Program-made: the position numbers and the translations under genes
DNA from: Lumbricus terrestris
Lineage: Eukaryota; Annelida; Clitellata; Crassiclitellata; Lumbricidae
Direction of reading: 5' to 3'
NCBI GenBank assembly: GCA_949752735.1
Contig: OX457036.1
Coordinates: forward strand, 3,652,629-3,716,628
DNA length: 64,000 bases
Shown here: piece by piece, positions 33,086 to 45,910 of the stretch
Numbering within the stretch: the first letter of the stretch is position 1
How the letters are laid out: each line of letters begins with the position of its first letter
The notes under the pieces: model-generated
Told to the model about the DNA's origin: nothing
Databases searched by the model: none
The model's input: the letters and a program-made list of their open reading frames with translations, nothing else

Positions 33086-34330
33086 GTAGCGGCATTACCC
33101 AATAAATATAGGCAAATGTCGTTATAAGAGCAGGTAATAATTTGGTATGCGAAGCGCTGTTGGGGCGAAGCAGAGCCGCACGTGTGGCATGTTCAGATAC
33201 CGGCTTGCCATACGGATATTGTATGTGTTAGTAAAATTGTTCAGTAAACAAATATGCAACTCATTGTACAAGCATCACATAGCAGACTTATTCGCAAAAT
33301 ATGCATTGGACAAGAAAGTAATACAAGCAACCGGTTTAGTATTCAATGGAAATGAAAGTACTTTGAATTCGAAATCTGGCAGCGACCGCATATTCCGCCA
33401 TTGAAATCCAGAATATCGGCCGGTTTCTTTATTTACAGCGAGGGAAGAAACACATTTCTAGTGTTGCAACTTTATCAGCTCTCCTTGAAATTCTCGGAGA
33501 AGTTACAGCTGTCGAGAGGGGACAATCAACGTCCGCATCTCATCTTCTAGCTCTCAAGCAACTGCAGTACTGGAAAAGACGAACGGGGAAGGGATGAACA
33601 AATCCTAAGTGGCTGCAATAATTAGTGTTACATGTAAGCTTCCAAGCCTGTTGTGTAACCGACCTGCGTGTCGTGCGAAGCTGGCCGTATTTCGTATAAC
33701 TTGTATCTGCAATCATTCTGATGTCTGCCAGATTGAATGTTAATAAACGAAGATTATTATTAATCCTAGAAAAGACGAAAGGGGTAGCGATGAACCTGGC
33801 GATGTGTCTCGACCTTTCATACTGATGAAGTTATCACAGGTTAATTAATTAAACGCTTATATGCAGAGATTAACGACATCTTCTGGAAACAAAGGCATTT
33901 AACATCTGAGTAGTTTTTTTCTTGAAGGAGCGCTATATAAATGTCCGAATGAATGAATGAATGGATGAATCTATAGATTTCATTTTAGACTAGTTGGTTA
34001 GAAACTGTTTAACGATATTACGGCCTTAATAAAGATGACTTGCATTGGCGTCCTCCTTTCGTCAGTATTGAGACTGGCACTCCTAGTTAGAAAACAGTTA
34101 GTTAAATGGTTCATAACAAAAATGCAAACCGTTTTCAACTGACTGTTTCAGTAGACAAATCATGTTCTACAATCTACATTAACGTAACTAGAAATTAGTA
34201 CAGATTCTGTTAGCAAAAGATATCACAAAGCGCTCGACGTTGAACTTTCTAATGAAACATAAAACACCTTGAAATCGAATATTTTTCAGGGTATATTAAA
34301 TAAGGGCTGAACCGTTAAATTTTAGGTCAG
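33086..34330. other. No gene recognised
   Basis: A fragment AGTAG....CTTGAAGGAGCGCTATATAA followed by (GAAT)n at 33910-33965 is a LINE/SINE B type 3' tail. A diverged repeat D lies near 34060-34090. The rest is unassigned. Confidence 0.45.
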
Positions 34331-34439
34331 AACTATGCAAGGTACCGAAAAATCGACTTGTTCCAGGCACCAATTTAGTCATCGAAGTTTCTACCGTTTT
34401 TTTACCAGCCCCCTTAACTACGGTGTAAAACGATCTAAT

Positions 34440-35709
34440 TTCATGAATTGTCTGTTTCTGCTCGACATTTTATTTCTTCCAATTTTTTCTAACTTTGGTC
34501 TTTGTGAGGTAAGGGATGCAGATATATCCTCAGACCATAATTTGGTGCTGTGCAATCTGAAGCTGAAACTGAGCCTGAAACGAAAACATATTCTAGCGTT
34601 TATCATAGGTTTTATCTTCAATGATCCTGAGTCTAACTCTGCTTTTAGTGACCAATGTGCCTTTCGGCCTTCTGAATCCACCACATCTGCCCTTATTGGT
34701 CTTACTCATAAACTTTTGGACATGCTTCATGATGAGCCATATGTGCGTCTTATCTCGCTAGACTTTTCCCGTGCCTTTGATACGGTTAGACATTCGTACT
34801 TATCTGAACGGCTTGCTCAAATGCCTTTACCTGACTTTCTGTATAATCGGATCTTATCCTTATTGAATAATCGACAACACTGCACTAAATTTCTTGGCCA
34901 AGTTTCAACCTTTTGTAGGATTAACGCAAGTATTATTCAGGGCTCGGGACTTGGACCGGATGATTTTGTGGTAGTCATTTCAGGTCTGACACCAGTTCAC
35001 CGTAGTAATAGTCTACTGAAATACGCAGATGACAGCTACATCTTAATTCCTGCTTCTGCTATTGCTACCACTTCTTCTGAACTCGACAATGTTGCAATGT
35101 GGGCTCTTACTAGTAACCTAAAACTTAACCATGGTAAATCTAAGGAGATGATAATTAGTCGTCCAAGGTCAAAGCTAACCAATCTCCCTCCTCCTATACC
35201 TGGTATGGAGAGGGTGACAAAATCTGTCATCCTAGGGGTAACAATTTCGAATAAGCTTAACTTTGACTTGCATATTGATCGTATCTGCATTAAGGCCAAC
35301 CAATCGCTCTACGCAATACGCATTCTTATTTCTCATTAACTCGCGGATCTTCGCCTGTTTGACGTTGTTCGGGCCACAACGTTGGCCCGCCTTCTCTATG
35401 CTTCTCCTGCATGGTATGGTTTTGCTAATGCTGCACAGAGAACGCGTATTAACTCAATAATACGTAAAATGGTCCGACACAAGTATCTGCCTGAAGACCA
35501 GAAGTCTTTTGATGACCTCTGTGGCCGTGCTGACACCTCTCTTTTTTCGTCTGTGCTTTACGATCCTAGTCATGTTCTTAATTGCCTGTTGCCTCCTAAA
35601 AAAAATGTTACCTACTCCCTCCGCCCTCGATCACGCAATCGAGAGATTCCATAATTATGCTGATACATTAACTAGGAAAGGTTTTATTACACGAATGATA
35701 TATAAATGA
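34440..35709 (+). pseudogene. LINE with RT domain, internally deleted and interrupted
   Basis: The reading A-D-I-S-S-D-H-N-L-V is the end of an apurinic-type endonuclease. It is followed after a few codons by D-Q-C-A-F-R-P-S-E-S-T-T from the RT palm, so the linker and RT fingers are lost. Then come D-F-S-R-A-F-D-T-V-R, Q-G-S-G-L-G-P and the active site Y-A-D-D near 35022-35033. A single in-frame TAA at 35337-35339 interrupts it. The same frame then continues with L-L-Y-A-S-P-A-W-Y-G-F ... H-V-L-N-C-L-L-P-P-K to 35654, and the last codons shift frame. It is a different LINE family from the one at 25-27 kb; its relatives here are 11448-11735 and 10375-10450. Confidence 0.8.
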
Positions 35710-35800
35710 AATGACTATCGATATGTTTATTCTGCTATTTAGCATACTTTATGTAACAATGAAATTAACTGCATTTTCACTGACTTTATTAGGCTTATTG

Positions 35801-35804
<4 letters not shown>

Positions 35805-35889
<85 letters not shown>
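35805..35889. repeat. (TA)n microsatellite
   Basis: About 42 TA units within the 3' UTR of the LINE. The LINE's final tail is (ACTT)n near 35955-35975. Confidence 0.9.
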
Positions 35890-35896
<7 letters not shown>

Positions 35897-35975
35897 CATA
35901 ACTGATTGATGTTCCAGCAGTGCGTTTGCAGGCGGTCCATTAAAGTATATACTTACTTACTTATACGCTTATGTA

Positions 35976-37080
35976 CGACCTGTGACGATTGGAAGCCTGC
36001 AACAGATGCCAGGAAGATAACAGAATTGGGCGACATAGACGTCGCGTTGTTGACCTTGCTTTATATATTGTATTAGTACAAAGAATTCTAAAGGTGTCTA
36101 ATTGGTGTGTGAATTTTCTAATTTCATAGTTTTAATCTTTATATATCATGATCATTTTAGTACATGCCTTTTCTGGATGGTGCTGCCCCTGAAGCGTTTT
36201 CTGTGGGGTGTGACTAGCACATTCAGGTGAACAACAACTCAAGATTATTTCTAGGGAATGTCATTTGTGGAAGGGAACTTTCCAGAGACATTTTAGATTA
36301 AACAATGCATTGAAAGTGTGAACAACTTCTTGTGACTGTGTTATAACCAATCACACCGAACGTCAATTAACTAATATGATTCCATCGATGGGAAGTGTCG
36401 CTATGATTGAAGTTGTTTAGCATAACCCTCCTTTGGATTCAGTTTTGGGACTGGCATCACCGGATAAAAGGCGATGTTTCGGTTGTTTATTTCTGCTAAG
36501 TCCCTCCATAGACGGTTAACGTCGACCTTACTCTGGGAAGGGAGCTGCTAGAAGACGAATCTAGAAATTAAACAAATTTGTGGCAATTATACATTTTGAA
36601 AAACGAGTTTAAAGGTGTTTAAGACGAGAGGTGTGTTATTCTAAAGTTCAACGTCGTCTTATGCCATAAATGACCGTCGACGACAATAAAAAAGATATAT
36701 TTTCAATGCAAAAGCAACTTATGGCACCATAATACCATCAAATATGTCTTCTCGAAGCTACACAATTTCATAAACGTTGAGGTTTTAACATTTTAAAATA
36801 GTTCATCTGACATTTTCTATGCTCTTAATACACTTTGATAAAAGGATGCATTGCAAATTCAACAACATTATAATTCTACATCAATTATCCAACAAACCTA
36901 CATTCAATTTACACTATAGTAATCTTGATTATGAATGTTCAATGCATATAATTGGAGTGAATGTATTCCATATAGCCTACAATTGTACTTGAGCTCTTCA
37001 CGAGATCTTTAAGCTGAAATAGCATTTCATTTATAGCTCTTCTTTACAAAGCTACATGCACATGTGTGCTTCGGTGTTGT
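35976..37080. other. No gene recognised
   Basis: Two copies of the dispersed TTTAAAGGTGTYTAA motif (36088 and 36608) and a diverged repeat D near 36425-36465. Otherwise unassigned AT-rich sequence. Confidence 0.45.
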
Positions 37081-37168
37081 TTAACCCCTTAACTGGGGAA
37101 GACGTGTATGCACGTCAAAGCGTAACTTTCAGCTGCCGGGGGAAGACGTGGAGCAGGGTGGAAACGAG
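37081..37168. mobile_element. Possible piggyBac-like terminus
   Basis: TTAACCCCTTAACTGGGG with a 16-bp palindrome GACGTGTATGCACGTC at 37101-37116 has the form of a TTAA-flanked element end. No opposite end was found, so this is a solo end at most. Confidence 0.35.
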
Positions 37169-37358
37169 TAACGCGGTGGTGTAGTGGTGGCGTCGCTGCC
37201 TTGAAGCCGGAAGGCTGCAGGTTCAAATCCACCTCAAGTCGCCGCGTAGGGACCTCGGACAAGTCCTTCACTCGCAATTGCTCAGTGCAGTCGGGAGCGC
37301 CTCTGAGTAGAGAAAACCTGAAGGGGCGCTATGAGTGCACATACAATCAAACGTCAAG
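37169..37358 (+). mobile_element. SINE family B copy 3
   Basis: A box TGGTGTAGTGG at 37178-37188 and B box GGTTCAAATCC at 37220-37230. Body CGCCGCGTAGGGACC, CGCAATTGCTCAGTG, then GGGAGCGCCTCTGAGTAG and CTGAAGGGGCGCTATGAG, the LINE-type 3' hairpin. It lacks part of the middle body present in copies at 44 and 57 kb. Confidence 0.88.
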
Positions 37359-37833
37359 CAATGTATTGATTAATTTCTGGCCGGAGATGCCGTTTAAATG
37401 CGTCGTACAGGTCAAAATTTTTGCATCACAACAAAGATCATTGGCGTTTCCAATTTTTTTTCATATTTATTGTCAATAGTTGTAAAGTTGAGAAGGCGGC
37501 GAACGTCGACATCACATCTTCGATTTACATTACAAAGCAGTGAATGGAATTGGTTCATAAAGTTAAAACAATGATCGTAGCTTGTTTTTATTATACAATC
37601 TCAGACTGGAGCATTCAATAACACAACGTACCGCTTAAACACCTTTATGACATTTTTCTCAAGCGAATATAAAAATGAATGGTGCGATATTGATAATTTC
37701 TCTATCATCTATCCTAATATAAATGCATCGGATGTAGAGGTTGAATTAACGGCGCATGCAACCATAAAAAGAAAAATGTAACGGAATAAATTAAGCCAAT
37801 CCAATCTGTATACAAACTATATATTATATATAA
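37359..37833. other. No gene recognised
   Basis: Dispersed repeat D3 motif CTTAAACACCTTTATGAC at 37634. Otherwise AT-rich. Confidence 0.45.
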
Positions 37834-37859
37834 TTATACTGTAGTGCGGGCATAAGTAA

Positions 37860-38262
37860 CCATAAAGCCACCTCTAGAGGCCGAGCGTAGAGATCGGCGA
37901 CCCAAAGCAGTTGAGGTCAAGGTGAAGAACTCACAGAGATAGGGAAGTGCTGTGCCCAAGACGCAGCGCCAGGCAAAAAAAGTAACGCTGAAATGAATGC
38001 GTGACTGAACCGGAAGCCAGTGTAAGACATCACGAATATAGTCAGAAATGTGACCAAACTTAGGGACGCCACCCACCAAGCGTGCAGCCGCCCGCAGGAC
38101 CCCCTCCAAGCCACTTAAACGAACCTGAGGAAGGGCAAAGTAGAGAGAAGAACAGTAATCCAATCGATTAGCAATAAAGACATGCACCAAGGTGGAAGCC
38201 GATGAGGAAGACAAAGAGCGAGACACGACTCGCAGCTGACGCAAATGGTAGTTACAAGACAT
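37860..38262 (-). pseudogene. LINE (CR1/L2-like, second lineage) C-terminal fragment
   Basis: The minus-strand reading H-L-R-Q-L-R-V-V-S-R-S-L ... L-V-H-V-F-I-A-N-R-L-D-Y-C-S-S-L ... A-A-A-R-L-V ... V-L-H-W-L-P-V has the same landmarks as the LINE at 25.8 kb but is clearly diverged. It is cut before the usual stop-hairpin. Confidence 0.7.
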
Positions 38263-38324
38263 TGTGTACAGAACGCTAAAGCAGTGATGAAAGAGACGTT
38301 CTGGACTGGTGCATTCGACACTGC

Positions 38325-38520
38325 AGTGCTCCAATTAAACACCTTTATAATATTTTCACGACTGTGTATATATTTAGTTGAACGTTTCGCCATAATAATC
38401 CTGTCTAGGTATACGGCGTTTCTGCACCTCACTCCGCCGTTTTTCGACACTGCAACGGTCCAATGAAACACCGTTATAACATTTCTCATGACTGAACATA
38501 TATTATCCAGTTGAACGATT
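38325..38520. repeat. Tandem duplication of about 126 bp carrying the AACACC motif
   Basis: CGACACTGCAGTGCTCCAAT and CGACACTGCAACGGTCCAAT each lead into AAACACCNTTATAAYATTT, CAYGACTG and CAGTTGAACG or TAGTTGAACG; the units start about 126 bases apart. Confidence 0.8.
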
Positions 38521-38999
38521 GGGGCTAATTGCGTGTGGGTATGCGAGTTCCATAATGGAATGGATAATAATTAATAATTATTATAGAATGCAGAATCAAC
38601 GGTTCATGCAGCCACAAGATGTCGCTGAATAGAGAACACTATTAATTGTTATTAATATTATTTCTATTTAGTAAATTTGTGAGGCTCGTTAGGTCACACC
38701 AAAATTTGAGCAAGGGATAAATAGTGGATTTTGAGCAGATTTTTGATGGAAGTGAGTTTGATCAACAAAGCGAGAGTTGCAAATTATTCGTGGTTGAATA
38801 ACTTTAATTGCAATCCAATAGACGTCAGAGGGAAACCCTTGTCTAAGATGGTTCTTCCAGAACGATTGATGTTGACGTTAACGGTTGTCATATTTAATTC
38901 GAAAGAAAAATGTCTCATAACAAAGGTGATCCGTTTTGCCCTCCTCTCTCATCTGTGATTCGAACTGGCACTACGAGAGGCAAAGAGATTTGGAAATTC

Positions 39000-39038
<39 letters not shown>
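39000..39038. repeat. (TA)n microsatellite
   Basis: About 18 TA units. Confidence 0.85.
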
Positions 39039-39040
<2 letters not shown>

Positions 39041-39647
39041 ATACTAATATCAGCCATTTCATAGATTAATTTAAAATTAGTAATGTTTCAGTTTATCGAT
39101 ATCGTTAGGCAAAAACGATCGTTAGCGTCGTCACCCTCCCATCCCCGTCAAGTTTGGACTGGCACGGCTAATGCACGTTCAATCCCCGATTCAGTGCTTG
39201 CAAGAAATTGCTGTTGTTTAACGACAGTGTCATATCAAGGATGTGTGTCGACCTCCTCCTTCTTAAAGGTTGGACTGGCACCGCCAAAGTACGAGCTTTC
39301 AAAACCCTCGACATAGCTGGCTTGCCGTTGCATTTCTTTCCTATTAGTTTGCAACGTTTTCGTGGCTACCAGAGAAATCGATATTGGATAATTTAATGTT
39401 CTACCTAAACACCTTTATCCATGTAGTAATGGTATAATATAACAGGTCCTAACAAACTTTGGTCATCAACAATAAAAACTACAGACGGTTATCTTGGAGT
39501 CGAGCAAATTGATGTGGCAGTTTGCTGTAGAAATACCCCTTCATTAACACCTAACACGATTTAATTTTATATCGCAGGCATCAAAATAATATTGTGGGAC
39601 AAAAAACGTAACCAGGTTATCCAGTATGTAATTTCTATAGGTTAGCC

Positions 39648-39757
39648 TCCGACGACGATGACGACGACGACGATGACGATGACGATGACGATGAGGATGA
39701 GGAGGAGGAGGAGAAGGAGGAAGAGGAAGAAGAAGAGGAGGAGGAGGAGGAGGAAAT
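39648..39757. repeat. (GAC/GAT/GAG)n trinucleotide tract
   Basis: GACGAC, GATGAC, GAGGAG and GAAGAG units in a row. Encodes acidic runs in one frame but has no gene context. Confidence 0.85.
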
Positions 39758-39828
39758 CATCGCAGCCCACAGAGGTATACACGAGTCAAGCCATGGTGCA
39801 AACGACTTCATTTTCTTAGTATTGGCAT

Positions 39829-40116
39829 ATGAGGTGCCTACGATTCATCCTGGGCATCTCATGGAGAGATGACATCAGAAACGAGGAGGTGCTGAAAATG
39901 GCGGGATCGAGGGACCTTGAGCATATCATAATGGAGAGAAGGGGAAGGTTGCTGGGCACATTCTTAGACTACCAAAGGAGAGAATTGCGGGACGGCGGTG
40001 AGCTTGGTGCCGAAGGGTGGCAAACGAAAAAGACTCAGGCCAAGAAACAACTGGAGACGCGCATTCAGAGGGATCTGGAGCGGATGGGTCTGGGATGGGA
40101 TGTTGCTAATCATTGA
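39829..40116 (+). pseudogene. RTE-like LINE C-terminal fragment
   Basis: The reading C-L-R-F-I-L-G-I-S-W-R-D-D-I-R-N-E-E-V-L ... I-M-E-R-R-G-R-L-L-G corresponds to the post-RT C-terminal region of RTE-like LINEs, compare 30611-31138. About 95 codons to TGA at 40114-40116. Confidence 0.65.
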
Positions 40117-43009
40117 CTAATAATTATGACGACCGGATTATCTTGCCCCCATTCTGCATAGTATCGCTGCAGTAGGTAATAATTGATCGCTTTGATTGGC
40201 CTTCCTATAATAATACAGTAGTTATAAATACCAATGATCTGAGTCTGAACAGTGAACAGTATAATACATATGTATATATTTAGCTAGTACTAATTTTAAA
40301 AGGTGTCTAAACCAATCACACATTATTGTCGCTACCCGTCCCTCTCGTGGAAGATGCGTGCTGTGAGGTGACTACAATTTCCTCCCGGTGTACAATGGAT
40401 TCAAACGCCACAGAGAATTTTAGATTGCTTACTTCTGGATATGACTTTGGCAGAGATAATGCATATGTTTACGCAATTTAACCACCGCAGTTCATCTACC
40501 TTTGACCCAGTGTGTTCTGGAGTTTCTCAAAGACAACCGCTGCGTTTACTTTCGTCGACTCTCCGTTGCATGGTTTATTTCCATTTCGTTCTTGACTCTT
40601 TTACGATAGTTCTTGGAAGAGATTAAACCTATCCATTTGATAAGCGGACTTCCAACTGTCCGTCTATCTGGAATCTTCAATCCAATCTCAATCTGATATC
40701 AAGTTCTCCACATCTATCATGATCCATATTAATATCTAAAATATATCCACACCTATAATTGTGATCCATATTAATATTTAAAATATCTCCACACCGATTA
40801 TGATCCATATTAATAATTAAAATACCTCTAATCCTTTTTATGTCCTCCATCATTGTTGCCTATGTCACAAATTCGTGTAGCATCAAACTCCGCAACATTA
40901 TTTTCCACAAGATCCCGCAATATTTCCTTTCATTGATGCATAGAACAGGTTCAGGGTCACAATAGTTGTCGCGGGAACCAATTTGAGAACCACAGCTTGA
41001 ACCAAACTGATAATTTAAACTATTGCTCCTCTCTCCCTTGACCAAATCTAGATTATCATAATAATTATTATGATGTCGCTTGACACTGAATTCCACATAC
41101 CACCTGACGATCTGATTATATACCTTTCAATAGGTTTGAACTAATGTTATATATATGACATTTTCCCAACTCTGATAACTTATAAGCAGATACGGGTATT
41201 GATGTATTAACAACTCCGCCACTGGATGCACTCTGTCAGTGCCAGTCCCAAGCCTGGATAAAGAAGGAGGGCGTCGCTAATGGTCTATGTTACCACACAG
41301 TGACGTTAAACTGCAAATGCCGCCGATTTATAAGCATGGAATGACAAATACATTTAAGTCTGATGGAATATCGATTCGAATCAATAAATAACAATTCGAA
41401 TTCTTGTGTCTTCAAGTTGAAGACACAGTAAGGCACAACCGCACCACAGTAGCACAGCTTAATATACATTCGTATTGTGATAATTAATGTTACAACCTTA
41501 AATACGTGATAGTTGTTGAGAATCGGGCAACATCCATAATCTTAACCCACACATGCATCTCAATTACATTAATTCCTCCGCCAGAAATCTGGACTCACTA
41601 GCCACGAGTTTCTTCGTTGTCGTGAGACACGAATGCCGTAGACCTCCTGACAATGAAACCCATGTATTCGACATACCGCCTCCCCCTCCTCCCGAATGAT
41701 GTTCTAATCAACATGCAAAACGAAGATTTATAAGATTTATAACGTATAAATGATATAACACAACTAAAAGGTCTTTGAGTTTCTACATCAAGTGTTGTTC
41801 ATTACAGTCATGAGCATAAGGATTAGGGACAGGGTACAGAGGAGAACTCCCCCACGGAAAACAAATAACCTTTTCCCATTGCTTTTCGTATAAGTTCTTC
41901 GAAGTAAATGTTAAATATCAGAGTCGAGAATCGATGTGTAACAACATCATTATTTTGGTAGCTCATAGATACATTTGACATGTATATTATCAGTGAAACA
42001 TACATCTATTATAGTATTAACTTAATGCAGACTAATTAAAACACTACAACGAAATTGTTTTTCTCGATTTGCTCGACATCGTCTCGGTGCACTGAGTGAG
42101 TTTTGGAAATGATCGTTTCCCCAATGATTGTATTCCAAGAAAATGCATTACTGATTTTACAAAGGGTTTGTTTATTACTCACAATTTAATAACGATTTAA
42201 TGGTGTGCAATGTGAGAATTGTCTGAGGTTGAGGGTATATCATTTTGTTAGACCCCATAGAAAAAGTCTGTTTTTCACAGCCCAATTTCAAGTTGATCAT
42301 AGTCCAACTCCGAGTTATTTTTCCACAATTCCCACACTTAACCAGAGGGTGATGTTATTATAATAATTAAGAGCCTGGCATCATTTCATGATTGTCAATA
42401 ATTTCGAAGGTTGGTTTATGCTTTGAATCATAATTATTAGTTTTCTCTCCTCTCTCATCCTCAATTGAGACTGGCAGCAGCAGTAGCGGAGATGCGAAGG
42501 TGGATGACATCGACTTTGCTTATCAGCGATTCGTTTCAACAGGTGAAAGAAAGTTTATGACATCAATGGCCGTTGATGTCAATCGAATGCGACAGCTTCG
42601 AATGTTTTAGACGTAGGCTTGTGAAATCCAACTGAATGGCGATCGGTTGAATCCAGAGTGTGACGATAATCTGAGAATGGTCTGGTGAACCTGAGCCATG
42701 TCCTGCGCAACTGTTGCAGTACTTCGTCTTGAAATGTGAATTTTGTAATATACTTGCGCATAAAAATTATAATTATAACTGCAAAACAAATGAGACGGTG
42801 TTGAAACGGGTGCCATACGATCTCATTAATCTGGAATGGTTAGATGCTGATTACATTTATACCTGAAGGAAGAATTGAAATTGCGTGAAGAGAAGAGTTG
42901 AGGTGGATAGGAAGACAAAGAAGAGGAAGATGAAGGCGAACTGTGTACTCTCCAATCATCCATATTTCACACTTCTCAAGAATCAAACTTCGTTTAATTA
43001 ATATCTCAA
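40117..43009. other. No gene recognised
   Basis: Contains a 40-bp tandem around GATCCATATTAATA at 40721, 40763 and 40802, and a repeat D core at 41218-41325 (minus). Short motif copies of TTTAAAGGTGTCTAA lie at 40296 and 42197. Small open frames have no recognisable features. Confidence 0.45.
41218..41325 (-). repeat. Dispersed repeat D core
   Basis: Minus strand: GTTTAACGTCACTGTGTGG, ATTAGCGACGCCCTCCTTC, CAGGCTTGGGACTGGCACTG. One of the best-preserved copies. Confidence 0.8.
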
Positions 43010-43029
43010 GTTATTCTTCAGAATCTGTC

Positions 43030-43090
43030 TAACCGTGACTGGGTTGGGAGCGCTTCTGCGTAGGTTTTGAATAGGCGCTGTAGAAGTTCT
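43030..43090 (+). mobile_element. CR1/L2-like LINE 3' tail fragment
   Basis: GTGACTGGGTTGGGAGCGC then CTTCTGCGTAGG...GAATAGGCGCTGTAGAA; only the hairpin region of the LINE 3' end remains. Confidence 0.6.
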
Positions 43091-44228
43091 TGGAATTTCA
43101 ATTAATGTATTATTATTATTATTATGTGTAGAATTTTTTAATAATGACATAGGCTAGCGCTTGATTCGGTGAGTCGTTGCTTTGTCTGCTTAAACACCGT
43201 TAAATATTTTGGAAACTATGCTATGTATAGGACTTTCGTGGAATCGATATATCTTATAACGTTATCTATGGCCTATGGGGTTGGAATAAGTACAAATAAT
43301 TGCAAATAATTTCGGAATAAATGGATTTTCTAATATTAATGGGCTTGTAGTTTAACCACTGTTTTAGTAATTCTCCAGTCTAGGTTGAGATGAAAGACGG
43401 GAATGGCGTCCACTTACACGATAATCTCAATTCAACTCCACTGCTGCTAGAAGTGTCTGAAATGTGACTCAAGAGTAGTGTGGTCAATAATTGTCAACAG
43501 AAAGAAAACAGAATTGAACCGGAATGGTCAGACGCCAAGTGTGTATAGAATACTGGGAACAGCATTATTTCCGGGGAAAGAAATAATCTGATGTGCAGAG
43601 GAGTGAAAGGCAGATAAAAGACGAAGAAGATGAAGCTTCGGTGTTATTTTCCGTGGCGCTCCTGAGAAGGTTTATCTAACTGTGTACTAAAATATAAGTT
43701 CATAGATTTAATGAATGAATTATGAGTATGTTGTTGTTTATCTTCAGGTAGACGTTATATGAGGCAAATCGTGAAGAGATGAATTTAAACACTTTTGAAT
43801 ATTTACAACCAGTGCAATAAATCTTTAAAATCAAGTCGAAATTTTTTTCTGGCTCCCAGAGTAAACCTATTGGTAGGAGTAACTACAAGGAATGAGAAAA
43901 TATATGATAATACAAATTTAATTAGTCTGCTTGTACTATTCAAGATGTGCGTCTGTTAAGATTTATCTTTGCCATTTTATGAGAAGAGGAAAACTTGAGA
44001 TCGCATCTCGAATTTACTTGGCTACCGGTATTTGATGTTTATTTTTATATAATCAATTACAACGATTTAAAGGTGTGCTAGGCTACAGTGGCATCGTTGT
44101 CACAATTGGGAGTTTTACGATATCTTTCGACTGGCAATTGATTAATATTTCGTGTCCTGCTGATTTCTTCTACTTTATTAGTAAGTTTCAGTTTATCTAC
44201 AGCAACTAACTGCTACCTGTCATTTCGT
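43091..44228. other. No gene recognised
   Basis: AT-rich sequence with dispersed motif copies TAAACACCGTTAAAT (43191) and TTTAAAGGTGTGCTA (44066). Confidence 0.45.
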
Positions 44229-44452
44229 GGAGCGCGGTGGTGTAGTGGGTATGTTCGTTGCCTTGCAACCGGAGGGTTGCGGTTCGAATCCACTTCAAGC
44301 GCCGAGTAGGGACATTGGGCAAGTCTTTAACTCGCAATTGTTCAGCGCTTCGTGGTGAAACTTCGATGCAGTGTCCGCGCTGAAGTCGGGAGCGCCTCTG
44401 CGTAGCAAGCGTGAAGGGCGCTATAACAAGTGCACATACAAAATTGTTACTA
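44229..44452 (+). mobile_element. SINE family B copy 4 (best preserved)
   Basis: GGAGCGCGGTGGTGTAGTGG opens the element. A box TGGTGTAGTGG at 44238-44248 and B box GGTTCGAATCC at 44281-44291 are perfect for polymerase III. The body has CGCCGAGTAGGGACATTG and GTTCAGCGCTTCGTGG, then GGGAGCGCCTCTGCGTAG and GTGAAGGGCGCTATAAC and an ACATACAAA end. About 224 bp. Confidence 0.92.
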
Positions 44453-44457
44453 GCAAG

Positions 44458-44565
44458 CTCCTTTCCTCCCTCCCTTCATCTCTCCTTCCCTCCCTTCCTC
44501 TCTCCTTACTTCCTCTCTCCCTTACTCCTTCCCTCCCTCTCTCCCTGACCCCCACCCCACCCCAC
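44458..44565. repeat. (CTTCCCTC)n pyrimidine microsatellite
   Basis: CTCCCT and TTCC units directly after SINE B copy 4. Confidence 0.85.
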
Positions 44566-44854
44566 CACACTCCGACCTTCACCGGTACGCGACCCGTGAA
44601 TTCCGGACTGGCAAAAGCGCTGGCATTAAACACCTCTAAACGGTGTCAACCGCTGCTTTTATGCGTATGGGACCCCGAAAGAAAAGTGCGGTAATAAGCC
44701 TGTAATAAGCCACTACTTGACGTTTTTCACAAGATCTTGGGTTTCTCGATCCGAACTTGGAAAATGTGGGTTTTTTTTCTTGAAGAACTTGCGTTTTCCT
44801 AGGGTTTTTCGCCCCAAAAACCCAGAAAATTTCGAACATTTTTTAAAAAAGAGA

Positions 44855-45002
44855 AAATTGGAGACATTTTCTAAAGATATGGACCGAATGACAAAAAATG
44901 GCAATCAGAATTTTTGGGCTGGATTCGAATTGTGGACATTTTCTACAGATTTTGGTTTGATGACAAAAAAAGGTCATCGGAATTTTCGTGCCCCATTGAA
45001 GT
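44855..45002. repeat. 74-bp imperfect tandem duplication
   Basis: AATTGGAGACATTTTCTA ... ATGACAAAAAATGG and AATTGTGGACATTTTCTA ... ATGACAAAAAAAGG, offset by 74 bases. Confidence 0.75.
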
Positions 45003-45089
45003 CGGTTTCTCCAGTACAGCTGAACTTGGGTTTCTTGGATTTTTCGCCCTTCCCATTTGTTTTTTATTTTCATATTTTAGAGTGTCAAC

Positions 45090-45910
45090 GCTGGATTGGG
45101 TTGGATTTGTAACTATTAACGAAATAATAATGATTGCTTACTAATATTAGAGCAATAGACTGATACTTTTGAGCATGCAGCAAACAACTTGAACACCTTT
45201 GAAATGTTTTATTCATACGCAATATATATAAAATGGCGCTTTATTACTTGATTAAAACTTCTTCCACAGGTGGTATAATTTGCTGCTTAACCTCACTGTG
45301 TGTAACGAAGACCTTTTTTATCCAGCCATGGGACTGGCACTGGCAGAGTGTAACCAGTGGCGGCGTTATTGTTTCATTATTATCAATTTCGTTTTAAAAG
45401 TGCTGTATTAATGCCAAACAAATTTATGTCGATGGCAACGACCTCTGTTGTCACAGGCCCTCGTCAAATCGGGATCCTACTCCTATTATATGTTCTAATG
45501 ATTATAATCTTTATTATCACATAATTATATAGAACTTCAACTACTACTACTTTTGAACCCGCCGCCCTTCTCTCTGACGGTGCTTGTCCCAAGAAGAATG
45601 CGAACGATCTTTGCTACCACACAGTGTCGTAAAAACTGAAACTAAAAATACTATTGGCGTTTCATGAGTAATTGAAAACGACATGAGATGGGCACGATTA
45701 GCTATAAATTACAAATTTAATTAGAACTTTGATTAACAAATTAAATGCTGTTACTGATTAGAAATTAGAATCATGACAATCGGTAACAACTAATCAAGTA
45801 ACAACTAGGCTTATTTTACAGTGGTCATAAATGAATATAGGTTTCCTTTAAAAAAATGTCATCTCCTAGTCAATCTAGGCCTACCAGCTTCTCTAGACTG
45901 TGTGGAGCAA
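45090..45910. repeat. Long dispersed repeat E, copy 1
   Basis: Aligns by eye with 49460-49937 plus 51386-51486 (copy 2). Shared blocks include TAACTATTAACGA.RTAATA, GACTGATACTTTTGAGCATG, GAACACCTTTGAAA or AAACACCTTTGAAA, TTGAAAACGACATGAGATG and ATGAATATAGGTTTCCTT. It also contains repeat D core parts (45290-45365). Confidence 0.8.

Noticed and set aside
39648..39757. Acidic protein exon
   Set aside because: GAC/GAT/GAG trinucleotide tract without splice sites or adjoining conserved coding sequence.
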